A stretch of 64,000 nucleotides of DNA, taken from assembly GCA_902521795.1 (NCBI GenBank), contig CABYSX010000003.1:1-64000 (forward strand), written 5' to 3'. Source of the DNA: an uncultured Alphaproteobacteria bacterium. Its GTDB lineage: Bacteria; Pseudomonadota; Alphaproteobacteria; HIMB59. Each line of letters opens with the position of its first letter. The first letter of the stretch is position 1. The translations under genes were made by a program, and so were the position numbers. Of the stretch, positions 10,690-19,527 are shown piece after piece. The notes beneath the pieces were generated by a model that searched no databases, was not told the DNA's origin, and was given only the letters and a program-made list of their open reading frames with translations.

Positions 10690-11283
10690 ATGACTTTTGA
10701 ATTACCTAGCTTACCTTATGCAAGTGATGCTTTAGCTCCATATATGTCATCAGAAACTCTTGATTTTCATCATGGCAAACATCATCAAACATATGTAACA
10801 AATTTAAATAATCTTGTGAAAGATACTGATATGCAAGACTCTTCTCTTGAAGAAATAGTTGTAAAATCAAGTAAAGATCGATCTATGGCAGGAATTTTTA
10901 ATAATGCAGGCCAACATTGGAATCACATTTTATTTTGGCAATGCATGAAACCTAATGGCGGTGGCTCAATGCCATCCGAATTAGAAAGCAGAATTACATC
11001 TGACTTAGGCGGAATTGACCAATTCAAAGAGGCATTTATCCAAGCTGGAATTACACAATTTGGTTCTGGATGGGCTTGGCTTGCTATTGATAATGGCAAA
11101 TTGGTTGTCACCAAATCACCTAATGCTTCTAACCCCTTGGTTGATGGGATGAAGCCAATCCTAGGCTGTGATGTATGGGAACACTCTTATTATATAGATT
11201 ACAGAAACAAACGACCTGATTACTTAAAAGCTTTCTTAGATAGCATGGTAAACTGGGAATTTGTTGCTTCCCAATTAGATTAA
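10690..11283 (+). CDS. sodB: superoxide dismutase (Fe/Mn)
   Basis: FELPSLPYASDALAPYMS, HHGKHHQTYVTNLN, DVWEHSYYIDYRNKRPDYL. Confidence 0.95.
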   Translation: MTFELPSLPYASDALAPYMSSETLDFHHGKHHQTYVTNLNNLVKDTDMQDSSLEEIVVKSSKDRSMAGIFNNAGQHWNHILFWQCMKPNGGGSMPSELESRITSDLGGIDQFKEAFIQAGITQFGSGWAWLAIDNGKLVVTKSPNASNPLVDGMKPILGCDVWEHSYYIDYRNKRPDYLKAFLDSMVNWEFVASQLD

Positions 11284-11289
11284 ATTTAA

Positions 11290-11312
11290 GGGCTGCTTGT
11301 AAAAAGCAGCCC
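11290..11312. terminator. bidirectional intrinsic terminator between sodB and hsp20
   Basis: GGGCTGCTT-gtaaa-AAGCAGCCC perfect 9-bp stem between convergent genes with flanking A/T runs. Confidence 0.8.
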
Positions 11313-11321
11313 AAATTTTAT

Positions 11322-11771
11322 TTAAGCTGATAAAAGTTTAGAATTAGTGTTAACTTTTATTCTCCTTGGTTTTTGGTGTTCGGGTATCTCTCTTTCGAGA
11401 TTTATACTTAACAGACCATTTTTTAAATCAGCCTCTATAACTTTTACAGTATCAGCTAATTCAAATTTTCTTTCAAAATTTCTGTTGGCAATTCCTCGAT
11501 AAAGGTATTCTGATTTATTATCAGTTTTATCATCACCCATTTCTCCTTTAACAGTTAATAAATTTCCCTCTTGTGATATATCAATCTGGTCGTCACCAAA
11601 TCCAGCCACTGCCATAGTTATTTGGTAAATATTTTTGTCATGTTTGACAATATTGTATGGTGGATAGGAAGACCCTTTGTTATTTGTAGAAAAAACAGTA
11701 TCAAAAAGTCTATCAAACTCATCGAAACCAACTGATGATCTCCATAGGGGAGATAAGTCAAATGTAGTCAT
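11322..11771 (-). CDS. Hsp20-family small heat shock protein (IbpA-like)
   Basis: MTTFDLSPLWRSSVGFDEFDRLFD, PPYNIVKHDKNIYQITMAVAGF, YLYRGIANRNFERKFELADTVKV. Confidence 0.93.
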   Translation of the reverse strand: MTTFDLSPLWRSSVGFDEFDRLFDTVFSTNNKGSSYPPYNIVKHDKNIYQITMAVAGFGDDQIDISQEGNLLTVKGEMGDDKTDNKSEYLYRGIANRNFERKFELADTVKVIEADLKNGLLSINLEREIPEHQKPRRIKVNTNSKLLSA

Positions 11772-11851
11772 AATTAACCTCCTTAAGCGTTAATTGTTAA
11801 TTGCAGTTTTTTAAAACCTGCGTTAATTAAGAAATTCCTAATGGCAATTTC
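11772..11851 (-). promoter_or_regulatory. structured hsp20 5'UTR, candidate RNA thermometer
   Basis: AATTAAC(11772-11778)/GTTAATT(11789-11795) encloses the AAGGAGG Shine-Dalgarno; further hairpins GCAG/CTGC (11803-11821) and GAAATT/AATTTC (11831-11851). Confidence 0.5.
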
Positions 11852-11860
11852 TCCTGTTAT

Positions 11861-11890
11861 TTATTTGGTATTTTAAATTAGAATTTCAAG
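11861..11890 (-). promoter_or_regulatory. sigma32 (RpoH)-like promoter of hsp20
   Basis: minus strand CTTGAAA (11884-11890), 15-nt spacer, CCAAATAA (11861-11868). Confidence 0.5.
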
Positions 11891-11939
11891 ATATTTAAAT
11901 AGACTATTTATTCATTTTTTTTGATGATAAGTTCTTTCA

Positions 11940-12911
11940 ATGTATTCAATTGTTGCTGAGAAGCCTGGTGATATAAGCGTTCTTCAAAAAAAAAGTATTG
12001 ATTTCTCTGAGCCTAAGTCAAATGAAGTATTGATCAAAAATAGAGCAATTGGGGTCAATTTTATTGACATTTACTTTAGGGCAGGATTATACCCTTGGCC
12101 AGTAGACACAGATCTTGTTCTTGGCTCTGAGGGTGCAGGGGAAGTAGAGGCCGTAGGCCTAGATGTTAAGAATTTTAAAATAGGCGATCGTGTAGCATAC
12201 GCACAGCCAAACAATGCTTACTCAACTCATAGAATAATATCTGAAGACCTTGTAGTCTCCATACCTGATGGCATATCTTATGATCAAGCTGCTGCTTCAA
12301 TTCTAAAAGGATTAACTGTTAAATACCTTCTTTGCGACAGCTTTAATTTGCAAAGCGATCATGAGGTCTTATTTCATGCTGCAGCAGGAGGTGTGGGATT
12401 AATTGCAGGACAATGGATAAAAGAAATTGGTGCAAAATCAATTGGTACTGCAGGTAATTCTGAAAAATGTATGTTGGCAAAGCAAAGAGGATTTGACGAA
12501 GTTATAAATTATTCTGAAAAAAATTTCTTAGAGGAAGTATTAGAAATTACAAATAATAAAGGCCTTGATGTGGTTTATGATAGTGTAGGTAAAGATACTA
12601 TGTTTAATTCATTTAAATGTCTAAAAAAGCATGGGATGTTAGTTAGTTTTGGCCAATCATCAGGCCCCTATAAAGATATACAAATGACTGATTTGGCTTT
12701 TGGATCTTTTTATTTAACTAGACCAACACTTTTTCATTTTTATGCAAACAGAAACTGGCTTGAAAACGCAAGTCAGAAATTATTTGAAATGATAGTTAAG
12801 GATAAAATTAAATTAGATAAAATGACAAAATATGATCTTGATAATGTAGCTGATGCTCACACGGATATGGAAAATAGAAAGACTTCGGGTTCTATTATCC
12901 TAAAGATTTAA
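11940..12911 (+). CDS. NADPH:quinone oxidoreductase (zinc-independent MDR family)
   Basis: GVNFIDIYFRAGLYPWP, GSEGAGEVEAVG, HAAAGGVGLIAGQW. Confidence 0.9.
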   Translation: MYSIVAEKPGDISVLQKKSIDFSEPKSNEVLIKNRAIGVNFIDIYFRAGLYPWPVDTDLVLGSEGAGEVEAVGLDVKNFKIGDRVAYAQPNNAYSTHRIISEDLVVSIPDGISYDQAAASILKGLTVKYLLCDSFNLQSDHEVLFHAAAGGVGLIAGQWIKEIGAKSIGTAGNSEKCMLAKQRGFDEVINYSEKNFLEEVLEITNNKGLDVVYDSVGKDTMFNSFKCLKKHGMLVSFGQSSGPYKDIQMTDLAFGSFYLTRPTLFHFYANRNWLENASQKLFEMIVKDKIKLDKMTKYDLDNVADAHTDMENRKTSGSIILKI

Positions 12912-14241
12912 CCTCACTAAATACCTCTTTTAAAGTTTTCTCTAAAGTTTCAAAGATTATATCCATTTCCTCCTCAGTTGTAATAAAAGGCGGACACAAA
13001 ACAATAGAAGGACCAAGCGGTCTACATATCAAACCGTTTTCGATACACTTATTAGCAACGCGCTCACCAATAGAAATTGAATCATCAAAAGGAATTTTTT
13101 TCTTTTTGTCTTGAGCCATCTCTAAAGCACCCATTAAACCTATGCCGCGCGACTCACCTATAAATTCTAAATCTTCAAATTTTTTTAAACCACCCATGAA
13201 TATAGGTTCAAGGTGTCTAACATTTTCAATCATCTTCTCATTAATTATAATGTCTATTGCTTCTAAGGCGAGGGCACAACCAACGGGGTGTCCGCCAGCA
13301 GTGAAGCCATGAAAAAATTCCTCTGCTTGATAAGAAGCCTCCATCATTTCTTTTGTCATTTTCTCTCCTAAAATGACTGCACCAAGGGGAAAGAACCCTG
13401 AAGTTATACATTTTGATGCAATGATAATATCTGGATTAATGTCATATGTTTCAGATCCCCATAAATTACCGGTTCTACCAAAACCACAAATTACCTCATC
13501 AGCGATAAATGGAATATCGTATTTATTTAAAATCTTTTGAACTATTTCAAAATATCCTTTTGAAGGAGGTATGACACCTCCTGCACCCATCACAGGTTCG
13601 GCAAAAAATCCAGCCACTGTATCAGGCCCTTCCTTTTGAATTAAATTTTCTAAATCCTCACCCATTCTTTTTGTAAACATTTCCTCGCTCTCATTTTCTA
13701 AACAATATTTCCAATAATGAGGACAGGCAGAATGAATAAATCCATCTAAAGGTAAACCAAATTCACTATTATATGGTTTTCCAGTCATTGATGCTGAAAC
13801 AGCTGTTACACCATGATAAGAATTTATTCTAGTAATTATTTTTCTTCTATTAGGATAACCTTTCCTTTTATTTATAAACCACAATAATTTTACAGTGGTA
13901 TCATTTGCTTCAGAGCCTGAATTTGTAAAAAAAACCTTACCATCTGTAAAAGGAGAGATTTCAATTAATTTATCTGCAAGCTCTACCGCTGGCTCAGAGA
14001 TCCTTCCAAAAAAAGCATGATAGCCTGAAAATTTTTCATACTGTTTTTTTGCAGTCTCCACCATTCTTGGGTGATCAAAACCAACTACTGAGTTCCACAA
14101 ACCTGAATTGGCATCCAAATATTTTTTTCCATCTTGATCGTAAACATAGATGCCTTTTGCTTGGTTAAGAACAATAGGACCAAGTGAATTTAAATTCTTA
14201 AGATCTGTGAAGCCATGTAAAACTCTATCTGTATTAATCAT
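12895..14241 (-). CDS. class III PLP-dependent aminotransferase (omega-transaminase family)
   Basis: FFTNSGSEANDTTVKL, NSYHGVTAVSASMTG, FIADEVICGFGRTG, KCITSGFFPLGAV. Confidence 0.93.
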   Translation of the reverse strand: MINTDRVLHGFTDLKNLNSLGPIVLNQAKGIYVYDQDGKKYLDANSGLWNSVVGFDHPRMVETAKKQYEKFSGYHAFFGRISEPAVELADKLIEISPFTDGKVFFTNSGSEANDTTVKLLWFINKRKGYPNRRKIITRINSYHGVTAVSASMTGKPYNSEFGLPLDGFIHSACPHYWKYCLENESEEMFTKRMGEDLENLIQKEGPDTVAGFFAEPVMGAGGVIPPSKGYFEIVQKILNKYDIPFIADEVICGFGRTGNLWGSETYDINPDIIIASKCITSGFFPLGAVILGEKMTKEMMEASYQAEEFFHGFTAGGHPVGCALALEAIDIIINEKMIENVRHLEPIFMGGLKKFEDLEFIGESRGIGLMGALEMAQDKKKKIPFDDSISIGERVANKCIENGLICRPLGPSIVLCPPFITTEEEMDIIFETLEKTLKEVFSEVKSLG

Positions 14242-14243
14242 CT

Positions 14244-14369
14244 TTAATCTACAACCTCATATAAATTTTCTAAATAAGGAATATTTCTAAACGGTATATC
14301 TACTAACTCTGTATCAGCTAGAAAGTATCCAATAAAAAAAAAGAGTATCATGAAAATTAACTTGAGCAT
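14244..14369 (-). CDS. small membrane-anchored protein, 41 aa, unknown function
   Basis: Manual minus-strand translation MLKLIFMILFFFIGYFLADTELVDIPFRNIPYLENLYEVVD*; stop lies just upstream of the aminotransferase start; below ORF-track length cutoff. Confidence 0.55.
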   Translation of the reverse strand: MLKLIFMILFFFIGYFLADTELVDIPFRNIPYLENLYEVVD

Positions 14370-14391
14370 TCTTAAAAAAGGATAATATAGA

Positions 14392-14497
14392 AATCAAAAA
14401 AGGGTTAGAACAATTTGTCCTAACCCTTTTAGAAAGAAGTGGCCCACTAAGAAAAAAGCCGCTTCTATAAGGCTGTAAAAAGAGATTAATCTCTTAA
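14392..14497 (-). ncRNA. candidate small RNA or attenuated leader, unknown family
   Basis: minus-strand TTGATG (14525-14530), 17-nt spacer, TATAAT (14502-14507); palindrome AAGAGATTAATCTCTT, second hairpin, then 11-bp hairpin GGGUUAGGACA-AAU-UGUUCUAACCC followed by UUUUUU. Confidence 0.6.
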
Positions 14498-14601
14498 AAT
14501 CATTATAAATAGGCTCAAAAACAACATCAAGAAAATTGAAATAACCACAATATATAGAATAAATTAGATCTATATGCTACTAAACTTAGTTAAATCAAAA
14601 A

Positions 14602-16092
14602 ATGAACTTCTTTAGATTCCCAGAAAGTATCCCCACTATTTTTTACACCATCATTTGGATATGCTTGTTAGTAGCAATCAGTTTAGGTACACCTTACTAT
14701 TTTACTGATGATTTAAATTTATTAATTTCTTTAAAAAATAATAATTTAGTTTCAAATTTTTCAGATTTTATAAATCCACATTTAATATTATTAAATCTTT
14801 CTATCAAGATATCTAATGTATTTGCCTTAGATAATTACCTTTTATTAAGATTTCTAAATTTTATTTACTTAGGATTAATAATTTTAGTCACCTATAAAAT
14901 TATTAAATTAAAATTTTATGATCTTCATTATTTAATGCCACTTACTGCAGTATTATTGAGTGGTACGATTTTAATTTCAATAACAACCATTAATGGCCCT
15001 CTTCTTTCTGGATTAATTACTTTATTAATAATTTATTATTTAATAAGAATTTTTGATGAAGAAAAGATTTTAAATGTACTTTTTTTTATTCTTTTTAGTT
15101 TAATTGCTCTAATTTTAAATAATTTCTTCTTTATTATTTTAATCTCATTTTTGACTATATTAAAATTATTTAATTTAAAATTAGAAAAGAAAAAACGATT
15201 GAGCTTAATTTCTTATCTTTGCTCAATATATATAATAGCTTTAATATTTTTAATTATTCAGGGTATTGATGAAACAGATAACCTTTCTACCTTTAACTAT
15301 GATTTATCTATTTTGATGCAGAGAGTTATAGAGAGTATTATTTTTTTACTTCCCTTAATAAGTCTGTTGATTATTGCTATATTTTATAATGTTTTCAAAA
15401 GAGTTAATTGGAACAAGGATTTAATAACATTTTTTTCATTAATAATTATTTCTTGGTTTTTATTTATTTTTTCAAAGAAATTCAATTTATCAATACTGGT
15501 GTTTATGTTACCAATAATGTCCATTTACATTTTTAGAACATTAGAATTTGTAGAGTTAAAATGGTCAAAAATTTTTTTAATTAGTCTTATTTTAATACCA
15601 GCTATCATTATTTATTTTGATACATCTCTTTATCAAAATATGTCAGACATACCCCATATTAATTATCTCTTCTATACTTCGATAATTTTAGCCTCATTAA
15701 TTAATCCTTTTTTTTCATTGCAGAAAAAATCTATAACTGCCGTATATAAAACTATCTCATTTTCCCTAATTTTAAGTTTATTTTTTTCCATGATATTTTT
15801 TTATTCTCAATATATGTCAAAAACATTAAGTTTTGTCATATCTGATACTTTAGTAAATGAGCTTAATTGTGATATACAAAAAACTGAATTTATATTAGAA
15901 AAAGATCATCCATTGGATTTTATGTTATTTTTTAGTGATAAGATCGATCCAGATTATTTTTCTGATTGTCAAATAGCACTAACATTTAGCTCGATTGATA
16001 GTACTCCAATAGACGATAGGGATGCTATAAATAAAACTATATTAGATTTAACATCAAAATCTTATATTAATCTTAACTTTAAAAAATTATGA
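14602..16092 (+). CDS. polytopic membrane protein, possibly GT39/ArnT-like glycosyltransferase
   Basis: Many hydrophobic segments; YYFTDDLNLL near the N-terminus; downstream gene is a lipid phosphatase. Confidence 0.5.
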   Translation: MNFFRFPESIPTIFYTIIWICLLVAISLGTPYYFTDDLNLLISLKNNNLVSNFSDFINPHLILLNLSIKISNVFALDNYLLLRFLNFIYLGLIILVTYKIIKLKFYDLHYLMPLTAVLLSGTILISITTINGPLLSGLITLLIIYYLIRIFDEEKILNVLFFILFSLIALILNNFFFIILISFLTILKLFNLKLEKKKRLSLISYLCSIYIIALIFLIIQGIDETDNLSTFNYDLSILMQRVIESIIFLLPLISLLIIAIFYNVFKRVNWNKDLITFFSLIIISWFLFIFSKKFNLSILVFMLPIMSIYIFRTLEFVELKWSKIFLISLILIPAIIIYFDTSLYQNMSDIPHINYLFYTSIILASLINPFFSLQKKSITAVYKTISFSLILSLFFSMIFFYSQYMSKTLSFVISDTLVNELNCDIQKTEFILEKDHPLDFMLFFSDKIDPDYFSDCQIALTFSSIDSTPIDDRDAINKTILDLTSKSYINLNFKKL

Positions 16093-17531
16093 CTTTTTTA
16101 AAACAATTAAATGCTCAAGAAAAAAAAGTAAGTATTTATTTATTAATTGGTGCTCTTTTTTTCTTGTTATTCGATTACTCTATAGCTTCATTCTTTCATA
16201 GTTTAAACTATCAAACCAAGTCACTTTTCGGAACGCTTACTCATTTTGGAGACTCTTTATATTTTTTTATACCCACTATTTTAACATGGGCACTAGTCAA
16301 AATAATTAAAAGTAAAAATCAGATTATCAATACTATCAGTGAGATAAGTTTATTTATTTTTTTAAATATTTTATTAAGCGGTATAGTCACACAAATATTA
16401 AAACATGCTATTGGAAGACCAAGACCAGTTTTATTTAATGGGTTTGAACAAAAATCTTTAAGCATTATAAGTTTTGACTCGAAGTGGCATTCATTCCCAT
16501 CAGGTCATACGGCAACTATATTTGCATTTATCTTTTGTATGGTTCTATTGTTTCCAAAAATAAAAAATATTCTGATAACAGTTGCCATTATAATTGCTTC
16601 TACAAGGGTTATAGTCGGCGCTCATTTTATAAGTGATATTTTCGGAGGAGCACTAGTTGCATACCTTTCCTCAATATTTATCTCAAAAAATTTAGCTAGT
16701 AAAAAAATATTGTTTACAACAGAAGGTGAAAAACTTATCCCAAATTCAAATGTAAATATAATTTCAAGTTATATTGCTAAAGTTTATAAAAATATTTTTT
16801 CTCTTTATTTGAATTTTAATTTTTACTTTAAAACCCTCACAATAACTCTTTTGCTTTCTATTGTTTTCTTCTTATTCCCAACGTTGGACATTACGGTTAG
16901 TGGTTTATTCTTTGGACAGGACGGTAAATTTATCGCCACCGAGTCTGATTGGTTTATTTACTTTATTCGCAAAATGCTTCTACCACTCATGGCATTACTA
17001 GTTTTCTTTGTTCCTATAGCTGCAGTTATTAAACAAATTTATTTTAAAGAAAAAATCTTAAATATTCCTGTTAGGGAATGGGCTTACTTATTTTCTTGTC
17101 TCATAATTGGAACGGGTATTGTTGTCAATTCTATTTTTAAAAATCTATGGGGGCGAGCAAGACCCAATGACACAATCCAGTTTGGCGGCCAAGAGCCGTT
17201 TACCATACCATGGCTAAATGTTGATTATTGTAACACTAATTGTAGTTTTGTCTCAGGAGACGTATCTTTCTTTACACTGTCATTGGCTTTATTAATAATT
17301 TTTAATAAGACCTCATGGAATACTTTTGCATATGCCACTATTCTTTTAATTTCACTATTAAGAATTATGGAGGGAGATCATTTTTTGAGTGATACTGTTA
17401 TGAGCTTTATTATTACATACGTAATTGTTATAGGGTTAAAAGACATCTTTAAAAATTTTCCAGAGGATCTAAACTTAAATCAAATTAAAAAATTTTCTTT
17501 GCAGTCCAAAAATAAATCAAAATCTGATTAA
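16089..17531 (+). CDS. tandem PAP2-superfamily phosphatase (two PAP2 domains)
   Basis: Domain 1: KHAIGRPRP..FPSGHTA..RVIVGAHFISDIFGG; domain 2: KNLWGRARP..CSFVSGDVS..RIMEGDHFLSD. Confidence 0.88.
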   Translation: MTFLKQLNAQEKKVSIYLLIGALFFLLFDYSIASFFHSLNYQTKSLFGTLTHFGDSLYFFIPTILTWALVKIIKSKNQIINTISEISLFIFLNILLSGIVTQILKHAIGRPRPVLFNGFEQKSLSIISFDSKWHSFPSGHTATIFAFIFCMVLLFPKIKNILITVAIIIASTRVIVGAHFISDIFGGALVAYLSSIFISKNLASKKILFTTEGEKLIPNSNVNIISSYIAKVYKNIFSLYLNFNFYFKTLTITLLLSIVFFLFPTLDITVSGLFFGQDGKFIATESDWFIYFIRKMLLPLMALLVFFVPIAAVIKQIYFKEKILNIPVREWAYLFSCLIIGTGIVVNSIFKNLWGRARPNDTIQFGGQEPFTIPWLNVDYCNTNCSFVSGDVSFFTLSLALLIIFNKTSWNTFAYATILLISLLRIMEGDHFLSDTVMSFIITYVIVIGLKDIFKNFPEDLNLNQIKKFSLQSKNKSKSD

Positions 17532-17567
17532 ATTTCAAATTTTAAATATTATATGTTAGCATAAGCT

Positions 17568-18432
17568 ATGAGACGTTTCTTTGGTCTTTTTATTGTTACT
17601 TTATTATTTCCATTTTTATTAATTGCTGAAAATTTAATTCCTGAAAAATTCCATGGAACTTGGAGCAATGATTGTTCAAAAGAACAGGATGTTTTTATCA
17701 TAAGTGAGAGTGGTTATTTCAATCTTTATGAAAGTCAGGACGAAATAGACGAGTATACCTATTTCTATCTTCAGTTTACAGACTCAAAGACATATGAAAA
17801 TTGGACTTATCTAGATGGTGAAATATTTGAATTCAAAAATGTTTTTATGAAATTGGATAATGATATTTTAGAGGTTGTGTTTGAAGAATTAGACAACCTT
17901 GAGGGATCTTATGATTTTTTAAATAATACAAATAATACATTTACATATGCAAAATGTGACAACACTCCTGCCAGCATAACTCTATTGTTTGGAGAGGTTT
18001 TATCTTATATGAACTCAAAAGCATCTCTATCTTGTTCTAATTTTAGCAAAAATAAAGGAAAGTGTTTTGAAGATCTATTTAGTTTTTTTAGATATTTCTG
18101 AAAATAAAGCTCTCTCAAATGCAGAGATTAATAGAGCATCAAAGCTTTTAGTTTTCTTTAGTACCGTTAATGGACAAGAATTTAATGAAGCAGGAATGTT
18201 TGGAATAATTTCAAGTTATGCCATTACTCCTTTACTTACAAAAGTAATTTTAACTAATTTTGATTTTGATAATAGTGCAGATCTAACATTGGAAGAAATG
18301 CTTCAAGATAGAGAAAGTTTATTTGATTTAGATTTTAGTAAAAATGATCAAATTGATATTGATAACCAAAAAATTAATAATCAAATCAAAGATTTCATAA
18401 ACAAACTTCAAGGACTGGGAAGTCTTTTATAG
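17568..18432 (+). pseudogene. secreted EF-hand protein, split by one-base homopolymer frameshift
   Basis: ORFs 17568..18101 and 18067..18432 join if the T7 run in agTTTTTTTaga is T8, giving FEDLFSFFLDISENKALSNAEI..DFDNSADLTLEEM..DFSKNDQIDIDN. Confidence 0.65.
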
Positions 18433-18439
18433 TTATATT

Positions 18440-18514
18440 TGGCGGTTCCGCAAGGATTCGAACCCTGACTAAATGATCCGAAGTCATTTGTGCTATCCGT
18501 TACACCACGGAACC
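18440..18514 (-). tRNA. tRNA-Arg(TCG)
   Basis: Minus strand GGTTCCG..AATGA-CTTCGGA-TCATT..GGTTCGAATCC..CGGAACC-G-CCA; anticodon TCG; CCA encoded. Confidence 0.92.
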
Positions 18515-18557
18515 AATTATTGATTTTATTAATTTTTAAATCCTTTAAAATAGAATA

Positions 18558-18797
18558 ATGACTACTTTATCTAGTTCTATTTTCTATATTCTAACAGGAT
18601 GGACCTGTGCAATAAATATATACAAATTCTTTTACCAAAAAAAATTAAAGGACTTTTCAAATAATAAAGATCAGCAAAATGATGGCCAATTGAATGAAAT
18701 GAATTCACATTTCAAAAAAGCAGATAAATTGGGTAAAATTTTTCTTACACTATGGTGTTTTTCTGCAGTGTGGTTTTTCTATAATTTAAATGCATAA
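18558..18797 (+). CDS. hypothetical small membrane protein
   Basis: Open frame with two hydrophobic segments. Confidence 0.5.
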   Translation: MTTLSSSIFYILTGWTCAINIYKFFYQKKLKDFSNNKDQQNDGQLNEMNSHFKKADKLGKIFLTLWCFSAVWFFYNLNA

Positions 18798-18809
18798 GGC
18801 AACAAAGAA

Positions 18810-19025
18810 ATGATTAACCCAGTATTTGATAAAAAAAAACATATAAAGTGGGAGTATAGAATTTACACTCAATACTTAGACGATGAAGAATTAGAGTCAG
18901 AAAACGATTGGCTCAATAAAGGCGGAAAAGAAGGTTGGGAGTTAGTAAACGTCATAAAAGAAAAATCAGACGTCCCATCAAAACATAAAATGATTTACTA
19001 TTTTAAGAGAGAGAAGATTTCCTAA
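18810..19025 (+). CDS. DUF4177-like small protein
   Basis: WEYRIYTQYL..LNKGGKEGWELVNVIKE..MIYYFKR. Confidence 0.6.
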   Translation: MINPVFDKKKHIKWEYRIYTQYLDDEELESENDWLNKGGKEGWELVNVIKEKSDVPSKHKMIYYFKREKIS

Positions 19026-19048
19026 TAATTTCCTTGATAATTAATTAA

Positions 19049-19129
19049 ATGAATGAATATAGATATTTAATCTTTGGAATAGTTATAATTATAATTACTT
19101 ATATATTGTATTTAGGCCTAACAACTTAA
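19049..19129 (+). CDS. 26-aa single-pass membrane peptide overlapping ybgC-like start
   Basis: Manual translation MNEYRYLIFGIVIIIITYILYLGLTT*; stop TAA overlaps the next ATG (taATG). Confidence 0.45.
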   Translation: MNEYRYLIFGIVIIIITYILYLGLTT

Positions 19130-19527
19130 TGTTTCAATACACTCTTAAAATATATTACGAAGACACAGACGCTGGTGGAGTAGTGTATTATGCAAATTAT
19201 TTGAAATTTATTGAGAGAGCGCGCACCGAAATGATTAATAAATTAGGTTTCACACTCACCACATTACTTAAAGAATATGATCGACTTTTTTTAGTTAAAA
19301 AAATTGAATGTGATTATATTGAATCTTGTAAACTTGAGGACACACTAAATGTTCAAAGTAATATTTTGGTTCTTAAAAATGCCTCATTTGAACTTGAACA
19401 AAATCTCTTAAAACAAAATAAAATAATTTTTAGATCCAAAATTGTGATGGTTTGTGTTAACTCCCAAGGAGCCCCTAGTAAGATTCCTAACGAGCTTCAT
19501 AGTCTTATGAAAAATAAAGATGGATAA
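19129..19527 (+). CDS. YbgC-family acyl-CoA thioesterase
   Basis: YYEDTDAGGVVYYANYLKFIERARTE hotdog-fold motif. Confidence 0.92.
   Translation: MFQYTLKIYYEDTDAGGVVYYANYLKFIERARTEMINKLGFTLTTLLKEYDRLFLVKKIECDYIESCKLEDTLNVQSNILVLKNASFELEQNLLKQNKIIFRSKIVMVCVNSQGAPSKIPNELHSLMKNKDG

Noticed and set aside
19129-19527. tol-pal cluster suggested by the ybgC-like gene
   Set aside because: No tolQRAB-pal follows; neighbours are acyl-CoA enzymes
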